Source of the DNA: Pseudomonas sp. MRSN 12121
GTDB taxonomy: Bacteria; Pseudomonadota; Gammaproteobacteria; Pseudomonadales; Pseudomonadaceae
Length of the DNA stretch: 64,000 nt
Assembly: GCF_000931465.1 (NCBI RefSeq)
Contig: NZ_CP010892.1
Span: 124,001-188,000, forward strand
Direction: 5' to 3'
Shown here: positions 11,440 through 19,583 of the stretch, in pieces
Numbering within the stretch: the first letter of the stretch is position 1
Layout: each line of letters starts with the position of its first letter
Program-made: the position numbers and the translations under genes
Notes under the pieces: model-generated
Databases searched by the model: none
Told to the model about the DNA's origin: nothing
The model's input: the letters and a program-made list of their open reading frames with translations, nothing else

Positions 11440-11904
11440 CTACTCGAACATCCTCCGCACATTCCCCAGCGCCTCGTCGGCGAACCCCTGCAGGAACCCC
11501 TGGAAGGCCGCGACCTCGGCGCCCCCTTCGGCCGGGTCGGCGACGATCCGCCAGGTGGCGCGCGCCCGCTCGCCGGGCAGGGCCTCGACGCTCATGGCCG
11601 CCCACAGGTTGCCGATGCCGAGGGTGTCGTAGATCAGGCTCCAGGTCATGTGCAGGGCCTGGTCGTCCCGCGAATTGAGTTGTTCGATGACGATATTGCC
11701 GTCGTGGAAGAACTTCTTGCGCACCGAGCGTACGCCTGCGCCGGTCATCTCGATGTGCGACAGCGCGGGAATGAAGGCCGGGAAGCCGGCGAAGTCGCCG
11801 ACCACGGCCCAGACGTCTGGCGCCGCGGCGTCGATGTCCACCGTGGACACGACTTCGCAGGCGTGCGGGTTGCGGATCAGGGTATCGGGTTGCAGGTGGT
11901 TCAT
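11440..11904 (-). CDS. pvfD: SRPBCC/polyketide-cyclase-like protein, PvfD/MgoD
   Basis: This 154-residue START/SRPBCC-fold protein is the last gene of the pvf (mgo) operon. The fold is recognisable from VVSTVDIDAAAPDVWAVVGD, FPAFIPALSHIEMTG and the C-terminal helix FQGFLQGFADEALGNVRRMF. In mangotoxin- and Pvf-producing pseudomonads the same four-gene order ends with such a cyclase/dehydrase-like protein; its exact reaction is not settled. The ATG at 11904 has GGAG at good spacing and lies 23 nt after pvfC. A much longer frame continuing upstream here is only the shadow of pvfC and should not be used. Confidence 0.85.
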   Translation of the reverse strand: MNHLQPDTLIRNPHACEVVSTVDIDAAAPDVWAVVGDFAGFPAFIPALSHIEMTGAGVRSVRKKFFHDGNIVIEQLNSRDDQALHMTWSLIYDTLGIGNLWAAMSVEALPGERARATWRIVADPAEGGAEVAAFQGFLQGFADEALGNVRRMFE

Positions 11905-11927
11905 GGTGTTCTCCAGCGTGGGTGGGT

Positions 11928-14900
11928 TCAGATGAAGCGAATGTCCTTCAGGTATTGGCAGCCCTTGCGCAGCAGTGCCCGGTCCTTGGCCGGGTAGTCG
12001 GCGCCCATGCGCCGCACCCCGGCCTCGGCGTTGGCATGGCCGATCAGCGAGATGTCGCCGATGTCTTCCTCGAAGCCGTTGAGGTAGAAGCCGAGGACGC
12101 CGAACAACGCGTTGTCGTGATCGACCCGGCCCAGCTGGCGCTGCCAGTCGGCGACGCTGACCATGCGGAACTCGCGCCCGGCCTCGCGGAACGAGGCGAC
12201 GTAGGCTTCCCAGCTCAAGGGCTGCGGGTTGTGCAGGTTGAACACCGCGTGGGCCGGCTGATAACGGCTGGCATGGAAGGCGATGAAGCGGGCGAGGAAA
12301 TCCACCGGCATCAGGTCGAAGTTCATCGCCAGCTGCGGCACCTGGCCCAATTGCAGCGAGCCCTTGAGCATCAGCATCAGGCGGTTGCGATGGGGCTGGC
12401 AGACCCCGGTCTGGCTGTTGAAGCTGATGTTGCCGGGGCGATAGAGATTGACCCACACCCCCTGTTCGCGAGCGCGTTGCAGCAGCCGTTCGCCGACCCA
12501 TTTCGACAGGTTGTAGCCATTGCGGATGTAGATCGGCGGGGTGGCCGCGGGTGGCAGCTCCAGTACCCGGCCCTGGGCGTCGACGCTGCTGGCGGCGGAC
12601 AGGGTCGAGACGAAGTTGAAGACTTTCTTGCTGCGCCCTTCGCACAGGCGCAGGCACTCGAACAGCGGTTCGACGTTGTCGCGCACCAACGCCGGGTAAT
12701 CCAGCACGTGATTGACGTTGGCGGCGTTGTGCACCAGCGCGCCGTATTCGAGGTCGATGCGCGCGTAGACATCGGCCGCCAGTCCCAGCCGCGGCTGGCT
12801 GATGTCGGCGGCATGCACCCGCACCCGGTCCAGGTCCAGATGCTCCAGGCGATTGTCGCGCAGGGCCTGGGCGAAACGCTCGGCGGCCGTTTGCCCGGGC
12901 GTTTCCCGGACCAGGCACGCCACCTCGCTGGCGCCCCCTTCCAGCAGCGCCTGGACGATATGCACGCCGAGAAAACTGTTGGCGCCGGTGACCACCACCT
13001 TGCGCACGTCGCCCAGCCGGCTGGCCGGTAGTACCTGGAGATCGAGTTCGGCAGCGGCATCGGCGAATACCTGTTCGAGGGCCGGGTCCGGGCCGCCGTG
13101 GGGAGCGCCGTCGAGCAGGGTCGCCAGGTTGCCCAGGGTCGGCGCCTCGATGAAGCGGCTGATCGACGGGCTGCGGCCGAAGGCTTCGCGCACCGCCAGC
13201 AGCAGGCGTGACAGCAGGATCGAGTGGCCGCCGAGGTTGAAAAAGCTGTCGTCGGTGCCGATGTCTTCGGCCGGCAGTTCCAGCAGCCCGGCCCACAGTT
13301 CCAGCAGGCGGCGTTCGCTGGCGTTGCGCGGCGGGCGCCGTTGCGCAGGGCCTTGCGAGGGCCGCGGCAGTTCCAGCAGCGCCCGGCGGTCGACCTTGCC
13401 GTTGGCGGTGTAGGGCAGGCTCGGCAGTTCGAAGTAGGCGCCGGGCTGCATGTAGTCCGGCAAGCGCTGGCGCATCCAGGCGCGCAGGGCCGGCAGCGCG
13501 TCGCCGGGCGCGCCGGGCTGGGCCAGGCAGGCGAGGATCCGGCGCTGCTCGTCGATCACCACTGCCACCTGGCGGTACAGCTGGCTGTCGCGCAGGCAGT
13601 GTTCGATCTCCTCGGGCTCGACCCGGAACCCGCGGATCTTCACCTGATTGTCGCGCCGCCCGCAGATCTCGATGCCGCTGTCGGTCCACTGGCCGATGTC
13701 CCCGGTGCGGTAGACCCGCAGCCGGCGGCCGTCCGGCAGGTCCAGGAGCAGGTAGCGCTCGGCGCTCAGCGCCGGGTTGTTCAGGTAGCCGAGGCCGACG
13801 CCCGGGCCGGCCAGGTACAGCTCGCCGGGGGTACGTTCGGCCACCGGTTGCCGTTGCTCGTCGAGAATCAGCACCTGGCTGTTGGCGATGGGCAGGCCGA
13901 GGTGGCGCGGGCTGTCGCCCGCCTGGAAGCGGTGGGTGGTGGCCAGCACCGTGGTTTCCGTCGGGCCATAGATATTGTGCAGCGCGCACTGGTCCGCCAG
14001 GTGCTGGATGACGAAGGGTTCGCAGACGTCGCCGCCGGTCACCAGGTATCGCAGCCCCAGCGGCTGGTCCAGGGGCAGGATGCTCAGCAGCGCCGGCGGC
14101 AGGAAGGCGTGGCTGACGCGCTGGCGCTGGAGCAGGGCCAGCAGTTGTTGCGGATCGCGGCGCTGGTTGGGGTCGGGAACCACCAGCAGCGCACCGCACA
14201 GCAAGGTGGGCAGGATGTCCAGCAGTGAGGCGTCGAAATTGATGGTGGAGAACTGCAGGACCCGACTGTCTGCGTTCAGCTCGACATGGCCGATGTACCA
14301 GGCGCAGAAGTGGCTGAGGTTGCCCTGGCTGAGCAGCACGCCCTTGGGCTGGCCGGTGGTGCCCGAGGTGTAGATCGCCACGCAGGGTGCTTCCGGCGGC
14401 AGTGCCTGGCGCAGCAGCGGGCCGAGGTCCTCTGTTTCGTCGGGCGCCAGGGCATGGACATCCAGTCGGGGCAGGTCGAGGTCGCCCAGGTCCTCGCGCC
14501 CGTCGTGCAGCAGCAGGGCCGCGCCGGCGTTGTCGAGGATGAAGCGGCGCCGCTGCGCCGGGTGCTCCGGGTCCAGCGGCAGGTACACCGCACCGCAGCC
14601 GAGGGTCGCGAGGATTCCCGCATACAACGCCGCCGACTTGGGCAGGCAGAGGCCGATCACCGGCGGTTGCGTGGGATTCGCCGGCAAGTGGCGCCGCATC
14701 TGCCGCTGCAGGCGCAGGCTCATGCGGTGCAGGGCCCGGTAGCTGTAGTCGAGGCCCTGGATGTTCAGGGCCGCACGCTCGGCGAAGGCCAGCAGGCTCT
14801 GGTCGATGCGCCGGGCGATCGGCACCTGCATTTCCCGCAGCAACGCCGGGGCCGGTTGCTGGTTGTGCCGGTGTTCGAACGCCAGCGCGTCCAGATGCTC

Positions 14901-15359
14901 CAGGCCCAGCAGCGGTTCGGGTGGTTCGTCCAGCGGCGCGAGTTGCTCGAAGAACGCCGCGCTGCGGGAAAAGCCGCTGACCAGCCGCGCACTGCTGGCG
15001 ACCAGGCTGGCCACCGCACTGCCGCGCAGGGCCTGGCCGTTGCCGCTGGCGGGCGCTACCAGGCTGGCCTGGGCGATCAGCCGGTTGCCGTACCGATGGA
15101 CCACCCGCACCTGCGGCAGGCCGGACGCCGGTGGCGCGATCAGGGCGACGCGCAGTTGCAATTGTGCGGTGCCGGCCCAGGAGGCGGGTTGGCCCAGGCT
15201 GCCGTCGTCGATCAGCAGGTCGGGCCTGCGCCCCTGCGCGCTGGCGATGGCCTGGGGCGAGTCCAGGTGCCGCAACAGGTGGCCGTGGCTGGCAAGCTCC
15301 GTGGCCAGTTGCTCCAGCGCCTGGCTGCGACCGCTCAGGACAATATCGAGGCGTCTCAT
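11928..15359 (-). CDS. pvfC: NRPS-like synthetase A-T-R, PvfC/MgoA
   Basis: This 1143-residue mono-module synthetase activates one amino acid, tethers it and releases it reductively. The first ~170 residues are not a core NRPS domain. The adenylation domain shows A3 at about 329 (IYTSGTTGQPKGV), A5 (NIYGPTETTV), A7 (YRTGD), A8 (GRRDNQVKIRGFRVEPEEIE) and A10 (PYTANGKVDR). The carrier has DDSFFNLGGHS near 708. The thioester-reductase domain starts near 788 (VVVTGANSFLG) and has YNLSKWVGE. By motif alignment I read the specificity code as D-A-L-F-V-G-I-V-L-K, a hydrophobic pocket suiting Leu/Val. There is no condensation domain. SD GGAGGG supports the start. In related bacteria this enzyme, with PvfA/B, makes diazeniumdiolate signals (valdiazen, leudiazen). 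Confidence 0.93.
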   Translation of the reverse strand: MRRLDIVLSGRSQALEQLATELASHGHLLRHLDSPQAIASAQGRRPDLLIDDGSLGQPASWAGTAQLQLRVALIAPPASGLPQVRVVHRYGNRLIAQASLVAPASGNGQALRGSAVASLVASSARLVSGFSRSAAFFEQLAPLDEPPEPLLGLEHLDALAFEHRHNQQPAPALLREMQVPIARRIDQSLLAFAERAALNIQGLDYSYRALHRMSLRLQRQMRRHLPANPTQPPVIGLCLPKSAALYAGILATLGCGAVYLPLDPEHPAQRRRFILDNAGAALLLHDGREDLGDLDLPRLDVHALAPDETEDLGPLLRQALPPEAPCVAIYTSGTTGQPKGVLLSQGNLSHFCAWYIGHVELNADSRVLQFSTINFDASLLDILPTLLCGALLVVPDPNQRRDPQQLLALLQRQRVSHAFLPPALLSILPLDQPLGLRYLVTGGDVCEPFVIQHLADQCALHNIYGPTETTVLATTHRFQAGDSPRHLGLPIANSQVLILDEQRQPVAERTPGELYLAGPGVGLGYLNNPALSAERYLLLDLPDGRRLRVYRTGDIGQWTDSGIEICGRRDNQVKIRGFRVEPEEIEHCLRDSQLYRQVAVVIDEQRRILACLAQPGAPGDALPALRAWMRQRLPDYMQPGAYFELPSLPYTANGKVDRRALLELPRPSQGPAQRRPPRNASERRLLELWAGLLELPAEDIGTDDSFFNLGGHSILLSRLLLAVREAFGRSPSISRFIEAPTLGNLATLLDGAPHGGPDPALEQVFADAAAELDLQVLPASRLGDVRKVVVTGANSFLGVHIVQALLEGGASEVACLVRETPGQTAAERFAQALRDNRLEHLDLDRVRVHAADISQPRLGLAADVYARIDLEYGALVHNAANVNHVLDYPALVRDNVEPLFECLRLCEGRSKKVFNFVSTLSAASSVDAQGRVLELPPAATPPIYIRNGYNLSKWVGERLLQRAREQGVWVNLYRPGNISFNSQTGVCQPHRNRLMLMLKGSLQLGQVPQLAMNFDLMPVDFLARFIAFHASRYQPAHAVFNLHNPQPLSWEAYVASFREAGREFRMVSVADWQRQLGRVDHDNALFGVLGFYLNGFEEDIGDISLIGHANAEAGVRRMGADYPAKDRALLRKGCQYLKDIRFI

Positions 15360-15374
15360 GTTCGGGTCCCTCCG

Positions 15375-16304
15375 TCAGGGCAAGTAGTCGGCCAGAGCGT
15401 CCTGGACGCAGGCCGCCTCCAGCATCGAACTGCTGCGCAACAGGCGCAGGATGTTGGCGAGCAGCGGATGGTGGCGGTTGATCGGGTAGGCCAGGCCGGC
15501 CGCCTCCTCGCGCAGCGCGGCCCGGACCGGCGCGGCGACCGGCAGTTGGTCGATCAGTTGCAGGTCGAAGCGCTTCTGGATGTCGTTGGTCAGGTACTGG
15601 GCGATGAACACCGGCAGCACCCGGGCGATCTGCTGGCGGTCGGCGTCGCTGGCGCCGTGCCAATAGATGCGCACCAACCGCGACCAGAATCCCGAATGCC
15701 GGCCTTCGTCCAGCAGGTGGTCGGCCATCAGGCCCTTGATCGACTGCTTGACCGTGTCGTCCTTGGCGAAGGCGGCGACATCGTTGGTCACGGTGTTTTC
15801 GGCGATGGCCACGCAGATCAGCTCCACCGCGTCGCGCAGGTGTTCGGGCGCGCGCTGCAGGGCAGCGGGGATGGCCCGGCTGAGTTCGATTTCCGTGGGC
15901 AGCCCGATGGGCTCGATGCCGCTCAGGGCGATGGTCTGCTGCATGAAGTCCATCGCCACCAGCGCGTGGTAGTCCTCGTCCACCACCACGGTCATGGCGT
16001 CGTAGCGGCAGGTGAAGGGAAAGGCGATGGCGAAGCGGTCCTTGGCGATGCGGCGGGCGGTCCGGTCCACCAGCTCGGTCTCGAAGATCACGACGTCGTT
16101 GATGAACTTGTAGAGGCTCTGCACCAGCACGAAGTCGCGCAGGTGGCCGCAGTGTTCGAGGAACACCTGGCTGTGCACCAGCGGCTGGCGGCTCAGGGGA
16201 TAGATCAGCTTGTCGTCGTCCTCGAGCATGCGCCGCGGGCGGGTACGGATGGTCGCGCGCTCTTCCCAGGCGTCGGCGAAGGACTGGTAGTCGAGGGCGT
16301 TCAT
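15375..16304 (-). CDS. pvfB: AurF-like di-iron N-oxygenase, PvfB/MgoC
   Basis: This 309-residue non-haem di-iron oxygenase belongs to the p-aminobenzoate N-oxygenase (AurF) family. All seven expected iron ligands can be placed: E75, E110 and H113 (DEDYH), E169, H196, and E200 and H203 (DEGRH). Their spacing is as in AurF. In the pvf/mgo/ham pathways this enzyme is proposed to oxidise nitrogen of the amino-acid-derived intermediate on the way to a diazeniumdiolate. The ATG overlaps the pvfA stop (ATGA), which indicates translational coupling, and 15 nt separate it from pvfC. Confidence 0.93.
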   Translation of the reverse strand: MNALDYQSFADAWEERATIRTRPRRMLEDDDKLIYPLSRQPLVHSQVFLEHCGHLRDFVLVQSLYKFINDVVIFETELVDRTARRIAKDRFAIAFPFTCRYDAMTVVVDEDYHALVAMDFMQQTIALSGIEPIGLPTEIELSRAIPAALQRAPEHLRDAVELICVAIAENTVTNDVAAFAKDDTVKQSIKGLMADHLLDEGRHSGFWSRLVRIYWHGASDADRQQIARVLPVFIAQYLTNDIQKRFDLQLIDQLPVAAPVRAALREEAAGLAYPINRHHPLLANILRLLRSSSMLEAACVQDALADYLP

Positions 16305-17077
16305 GCGCTCACCCCGATGGCCGGTTCGGTCATGCTCAGGCGCAGCCCGTCCCACAGGGCGATGCGGCTGTCCACCGCGGCGATGGCCGCGGCATACACC
16401 TCTTGCTGGCGCTGCGGGTCGCCGGCCACCAGCCGTTCCAGCAGATGCTCCGCCGCCGGGCCGTGGTCGTCGGCGTCGACCTCGATGTGGCGTTGCAGGT
16501 AATAACGAAAGGTCGGCGCCTGCCTGATACCGATGCCCCAGTCGTCGAGCAGGCGCTGGAACATCCGCGGGATCACGCTTTCCCGTCCGTGGAGAAAGGC
16601 CGCCGCCACGCAATGGGCCGGCGCCTGCACGGCGGTGTGCAGGGTCTGGCGGACGAAGGCGCGGGCGGCCGGGTCGGCATCGACGCTGTGCAGGGCGGCG
16701 TCGAAACTCATGCCTTCGCGTTGCAGGGTGACGAAGCGCTCCACCGTCCGGGTGGCGGCACCGACTTCCCGCATGGCATCCAGGTACAGCTCGAAGTGGC
16801 TGTAATGACCCTGCCCGGGGCGGTCGTCGGATTCTTCGCCCAGCACGATTTCATTGATCAGCCGTGCCGCGCCGGGGTCCAGCGGCGGTAGCCAGGGCAG
16901 GCGGGTGCAGGTCAGCTCCTGTTGCAGGCGCTTGGTCAGCGACATGAAGTCCCACACGGCGAACACATGGGTCTGCATGAACCGTTGCAGCACCGCGAGC
17001 GAGTTGATCTCGGCGAATATGGGGTGGACGCTTAGTGTCGCTTTACGGGCGTCGAGAAGTGCTTGGCTGGCGTTCAT
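16301..17077 (-). CDS. pvfA: DUF3050 haem-oxygenase-like di-iron enzyme, PvfA/MgoB
   Basis: This 258-residue protein is the first gene of the pvf operon. It shows the DUF3050 signature [45 protein letters not shown] and [10 protein letters not shown], plus a late helix [12 protein letters not shown]. The late helix fits the H...DxxxH metal-binding pattern of haem-oxygenase-like di-iron oxidases (HDOs). Earlier acidic and histidine candidates are in EIVLGEESD and SHFEL. Homologues annotated as haem oxygenases in mgo operons are thought to work with the AurF-like partner in N-oxidation. A strong SD (AGGAAGG) precedes the ATG. Transcription must start in the long region upstream. Confidence 0.9.
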   Translation of the reverse strand: MNASQALLDARKATLSVHPIFAEINSLAVLQRFMQTHVFAVWDFMSLTKRLQQELTCTRLPWLPPLDPGAARLINEIVLGEESDDRPGQGHYSHFELYLDAMREVGAATRTVERFVTLQREGMSFDAALHSVDADPAARAFVRQTLHTAVQAPAHCVAAAFLHGRESVIPRMFQRLLDDWGIGIRQAPTFRYYLQRHIEVDADDHGPAAEHLLERLVAGDPQRQQEVYAAAIAAVDSRIALWDGLRLSMTEPAIGVSA

Positions 17078-17772
17078 CTGATCTACCTTCCTGGAAGTTA
17101 GAAGTACGGTTGCAGGGCCGGATAGTTGCGGCGCCTATATAACGTGCAAGCGGTGTTTAAAGTGACGGGCGAGCAGGGGCCTCAAGCCTGAAGTTGATAC
17201 TTGTGAAAGTTTCTGGTTGATCCGTTATCGGGCTACAACCTTGGCCGGCTGTGCTTAATGGGTTGAAGCAACGCAGTGTTTGCCAAGTGCTCGTGAACGG
17301 AGTGCGGACATCGATTAATGCCGGCGAATAAAAAACTAATACAGGGAAAAGTATCGGGCAAGTTGTTTTTTAATGGGTTTTTAATATTGTATTTTTAGTG
17401 CGCGACAAGTTGCTGGGGAACTTGTTATTCAAGTTTCCTTGAGTCGAAGTTACTCCTTCCAACTTATATAAGTCAGAATTTTTTACCCTGAGTGAATGCC
17501 TCACTCGAAGCAACCTTTGCCGCGTTGGGATGACGTTGTCGGATGTCGGGGAGAACGCGTCCGGGAGCCGCTCCCGGTCATCTTCTCCAGTGGTGTGGGC
17601 TCCTTGCATGGGGCTTGGGAACGACGTGCGGCGGGCGAGTCGCCGCGCCCACGTCCCTTTTTCTGTCGGCGACAGCAAGAGTGGGCCCAAATCGACAGCT
17701 GAGCCATCGCCGGCACGTCCAGGAAGGTGTCGGGCCGGCGAAAGCGCGGGGGGAAGAAGGCGCGGCGGCGGA
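17078..17772. other. Long non-coding region between pvfA and the thioesterase-like gene
   Basis: This stretch is about 695 nt. The right-hand part of the leader to pvfA (17100-17480) is clearly AT-richer than its surroundings and must hold the pvf promoter, reading leftwards. At 17490-17506 there is the inverted repeat GAGTGA-ATGCC-TCACTC. The 17510-17770 part returns to high GC. Short ORFs exist on both strands, but none has an SD plus protein-like composition. A small RNA or long 5' leader cannot be excluded. Confidence 0.6.
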
Positions 17773-18528
17773 CTATCCGCCGAGCAGGCCCAGGTGGGTG
17801 TTGACGATTTGCAGCAGGCGCTGGCGCTGGGACTTGATGAAGAAGTGATTGCCGGCCACCTCGATCAGCTCGAACTCCCGGCGCGTGAATTCTCGCCAGT
17901 TGGCCATGTTGCTAGCGGGAGCCAACGCGTCTTCGCTGCCGTAGAGGGCGGTGAGGGGAATGTCGAGGTTGCCGCTGGACTGGTCGCACCAGGATTCGAA
18001 CAGCTTCAGGTCGGCGCGCAGCAGCCTTTCGTACTGGTCGCGGCTGGCCTGGTCGCGGGGAATTTCCAGGGGGGTGGCGCCCAGCGACAGCATGGCTTCG
18101 TGAAAGGGCGTGGCGGGCAGCGTGTGTAGCAGCGGCCGGGAAGCGGGGCTGTCGGGGCTGCGGCAGGCGCAAAGGAACAGGTGGCGGGTCTGGCCGGGGT
18201 AGTGCGCCTGGGCCCATTTGGCGGCTTCATAGGCCAGCAATCCGCCCAGGCCATGGCCGAACAGGGCGTGCGGCTCGGCCAGCAGCGGGCGCAGCACGGC
18301 GAAGGTGTCGACCAGCAAGAGCGGCCAGTCTTCCAACGGTGCTTCGGCCTGGCGGCTGCCGTGGCCGGGCAGCCGTACCAGCACCAGCTCGATGTGCCCG
18401 GCCAGGCCGCCGGCCCAGTTGCGCAGTTGCTCCGGGTCGGCCCCGGTCTGGGGGAAGCAGATGAGCCGGACGTGCGCCGGCTCGCCGGAGTCGAGCACCA
18501 TCAGCCATTGTTCGTTGCGAGCGTGCAC
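17773..18528 (-). CDS. Type II thioesterase-like alpha/beta-hydrolase lacking the nucleophilic serine
   Basis: This 251-residue protein resembles the stand-alone (type II) thioesterases that edit NRPS/PKS carrier domains. It has RLICFPQTGADPEQLRNWA, LVLVRLPGHGSR, a nucleophile elbow, GSEDALAP (Asp) and VAGNHFFI (His). The elbow reads FGHGLGG instead of GHSxGG: the codon is GGC where AGC/TCN is expected near 18253, so the catalytic serine is missing. The rest of the frame is intact and has a GTG start with AAGGA upstream. It could be inactive, or it could bind carrier protein without hydrolysis. It lies on the same strand as the pvf genes, about 0.7 kb upstream of them, so partnership with PvfC is inferred. 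Confidence 0.82.
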   Translation of the reverse strand: MHARNEQWLMVLDSGEPAHVRLICFPQTGADPEQLRNWAGGLAGHIELVLVRLPGHGSRQAEAPLEDWPLLLVDTFAVLRPLLAEPHALFGHGLGGLLAYEAAKWAQAHYPGQTRHLFLCACRSPDSPASRPLLHTLPATPFHEAMLSLGATPLEIPRDQASRDQYERLLRADLKLFESWCDQSSGNLDIPLTALYGSEDALAPASNMANWREFTRREFELIEVAGNHFFIKSQRQRLLQIVNTHLGLLGG

Positions 18529-18600
18529 TGCTTGTCCTTAAGCCGGTGTGCCGGTCATCGAATACTGCATCGTGGTCGCCGCGGGCCACGGTGGCAGCCG

Positions 18601-19293
18601 TCAGCTCTGGGTGGACCGTTCCAGGTAGTGGCGAATGGTCGTCGCGGCCTTCTCCAGATGACCGCGCAACACCGCCAGCGCCCGCTCGACATCCTTGGCC
18701 TCGGCGGCGTCGGTCATGGCGTTGTGGTCGTCCTGGGTCAACTTGCCCAGGCCCATGGAGGATAGATGGAAACGCAGGAAGCGTTCTTCCTCGTTCAGTT
18801 CGAGTTCGATCAGGCGCAGCAGTTTGCGGTTCGGTGCACGGTGGTAGAGCGACATGTGGAACAGGCGGTTGAGACGCCCGATCTCGGCGTAGCTGGTTTC
18901 GTTTTCCAGTTGGGCGATATAGCCGCGTGCCTGGGCGATATCCTCGGCCTCGAGCAGCGGGATCGACAGGCGCAGCGCCTCCAGCTCGAGCAGCAAGCGC
19001 AGGCCATAGGTTTCCACGGCGTCGTAGCCGATCAGTTCGGCGACCACCGCGCCTTTGTGCTGCACCACATGCAGCAGCGATTGCGCTTCGAGCTGGCGCA
19101 AGGCCTCGCGGACCGGCATGCGGCTGACACCGAAGAGGTCGGCCAGATCCTGCTGGCGCAGCGCCGTGCCGCTGGGCAGGCGGCCATCGAGAATCGCCGC
19201 GCGCAGGGTTTCCTCGATCACCGAACGCGCGAGATGGGCGGGAATGGGCCCGGTGACGGCGATCTTGCTCAAGGGCCTCGGTTTTTCTGTCAC
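18601..19293 (-). CDS. GntR-family (FadR/FCD subfamily) transcriptional regulator
   Basis: This regulator has an N-terminal winged helix-turn-helix (LRAAILDGRLPSGTALRQQD, VSRMPVREALRQLEAQSLL) and an all-helical FCD ligand domain. The FCD domain carries the expected metal/ligand histidines (FHMSLYH, DDHNAMTD, RGHLEKA). FCD members usually respond to small carboxylic acids. I prefer the GTG at 19293 (230 residues, AGGA about 10 nt upstream). The frame stays open to a TTG at 19332, which would add 13 residues with a poor SD and overlap a TTGGATCCAA palindrome that fits an autoregulatory operator. It lies 72 nt upstream of the thioesterase-like gene on the same strand, so co-transcription or regulation of it is possible. 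Its target is unknown. Confidence 0.83.
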   Translation of the reverse strand: MTEKPRPLSKIAVTGPIPAHLARSVIEETLRAAILDGRLPSGTALRQQDLADLFGVSRMPVREALRQLEAQSLLHVVQHKGAVVAELIGYDAVETYGLRLLLELEALRLSIPLLEAEDIAQARGYIAQLENETSYAEIGRLNRLFHMSLYHRAPNRKLLRLIELELNEEERFLRFHLSSMGLGKLTQDDHNAMTDAAEAKDVERALAVLRGHLEKAATTIRHYLERSTQS

Positions 19294-19322
19294 GTCAACG
19301 CTATCCTGTTTCTGGTGAATAT

Positions 19323-19332
19323 TTGGATCCAA
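19323..19332. promoter_or_regulatory. Palindrome TTGGATCCAA, candidate GntR operator
   Basis: This 10-bp perfect palindrome lies about 30 nt upstream of the preferred GntR-gene start, within the AT-rich context ATTTGGATCCAATG. FCD-type GntR regulators commonly bind short palindromes of this kind in their own promoters. The assignment is by position and symmetry only. Confidence 0.4.
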
Positions 19333-19583
19333 TGGACGCTAGATAGCGCCCTGCTGCTTGTCAAACCAGGGCCGTGGGCAAATGCCGGGCCCTGCTGGCG
19401 ATTTTTCCGGCGCCGATTCTCGGGGCAGCCCTTGCGCCACTCAAGCATTGGCCGATAAACGCACAGGTGTCTGCTTTCAGCTTAGCGTTTCCGGCAGAAC
19501 CGTGATTGTAAGGTGCCATTGTCTTTTGCCGGCCCAGCCTGCACCATCGTTCGATCCACGACAGCTCCCATGGACTCTTCGCA

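Noticed and set aside
11440..15663. A 1407-codon frame running through pvfC
   Set aside because: Only its last 154 codons (PvfD) are real. The rest is Arg/Pro/Ala-rich shadow of the synthetase frame.
17490..17506. Hairpin GAGTGA-ATGCC-TCACTC as a terminator
   Set aside because: No T-tract follows on either strand (the T-run precedes it on the plus strand), so it is described only as an inverted repeat.
17501..17716. Small minus- and plus-strand ORFs (70-200 codons) upstream of pvfA
   Set aside because: They have Arg/Ser/Pro-rich composition without an SD, and none resembles a known small protein. The region is treated as non-coding.
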